From Baylisascaris procyonis (Eukaryota > Nematoda > Chromadorea > Rhabditida > Ascarididae), in contig JAZARR010000032.1 of the NCBI GenBank assembly GCA_037389465.1, positions 496,001-560,000 of the forward strand: 64,000 nt of DNA, given 5' to 3'. Position 1 is the stretch's first letter. The number at the start of each line of letters is the position of its first letter. The position numbers and the translations under genes were made by a program. Shown here in pieces: positions 63,986 to 64,000 of this stretch. The notes beneath the pieces were generated by a model. It ran no database searches. It was not told the origin of the DNA and saw only the letters and a list, made by a program, of their open reading frames with translations.

Positions 63986-64000
63986 TTAATAAGCGAAAAA

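Overview
This is AT-rich nuclear DNA (roughly one third G+C by eye, CpG not obviously depleted) with long (TA)n tracts, many homopolymer runs and no gene I can recognise on either strand. That fits a gene-poor, repeat-rich region of an invertebrate-like eukaryote. No marker fixes the taxon. The longest open frames outside repeats are about 100-134 codons. By my rough estimate of stop-codon frequency, a 64-kb window of this composition should give a few of these by chance. There are no recognisable tRNA or rRNA genes, CRISPR arrays, bacterial operons or intact transposons.

The dominant feature is a macrosatellite at 21585-49291. Five head-to-tail copies of a ~4.4-kb unit (U1-U5) are each followed by a minisatellite of 92-bp dimers, built from two diverged 46-bp monomers. 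The minisatellites hold exactly 13, 19, 16 and 12 dimers after U1-U4. U5 is followed by one intact monomer and one degenerate monomer. The units are almost identical apart from short indels in homopolymers and a (TA)n tract. The exception is the last ~800 bp of U5, which carries about two dozen differences, so it looks like the un-homogenised edge of the array.

Dimer variants can be read as a barcode. Array 2 is a hybrid: its first 7 dimers match array 3 and its last 12 match array 1. Array 4 is array 1 less one dimer. Together with two small indel markers this indicates unequal exchange or gene conversion between units. Inside each unit lies a short decayed frame with two zinc-knuckle-like motifs followed by a protease-like motif, probably an old LTR-retroelement gag-pol remnant.

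The left flank (1-21584) and right flank (49292-64000) are unannotatable AT-rich DNA holding three more large (TA)n tracts, a GC-rich patch with a G-quadruplex candidate (17.1-17.5 kb), several perfect hairpins, small direct duplications, a degenerate purine hexamer tract next to a 17-bp perfect hairpin (49.6-49.8 kb), and a diverged ~330-bp-spaced duplication at the right end. No gene pathway can be reconstructed. The interest lies in the structure and history of the tandem array.
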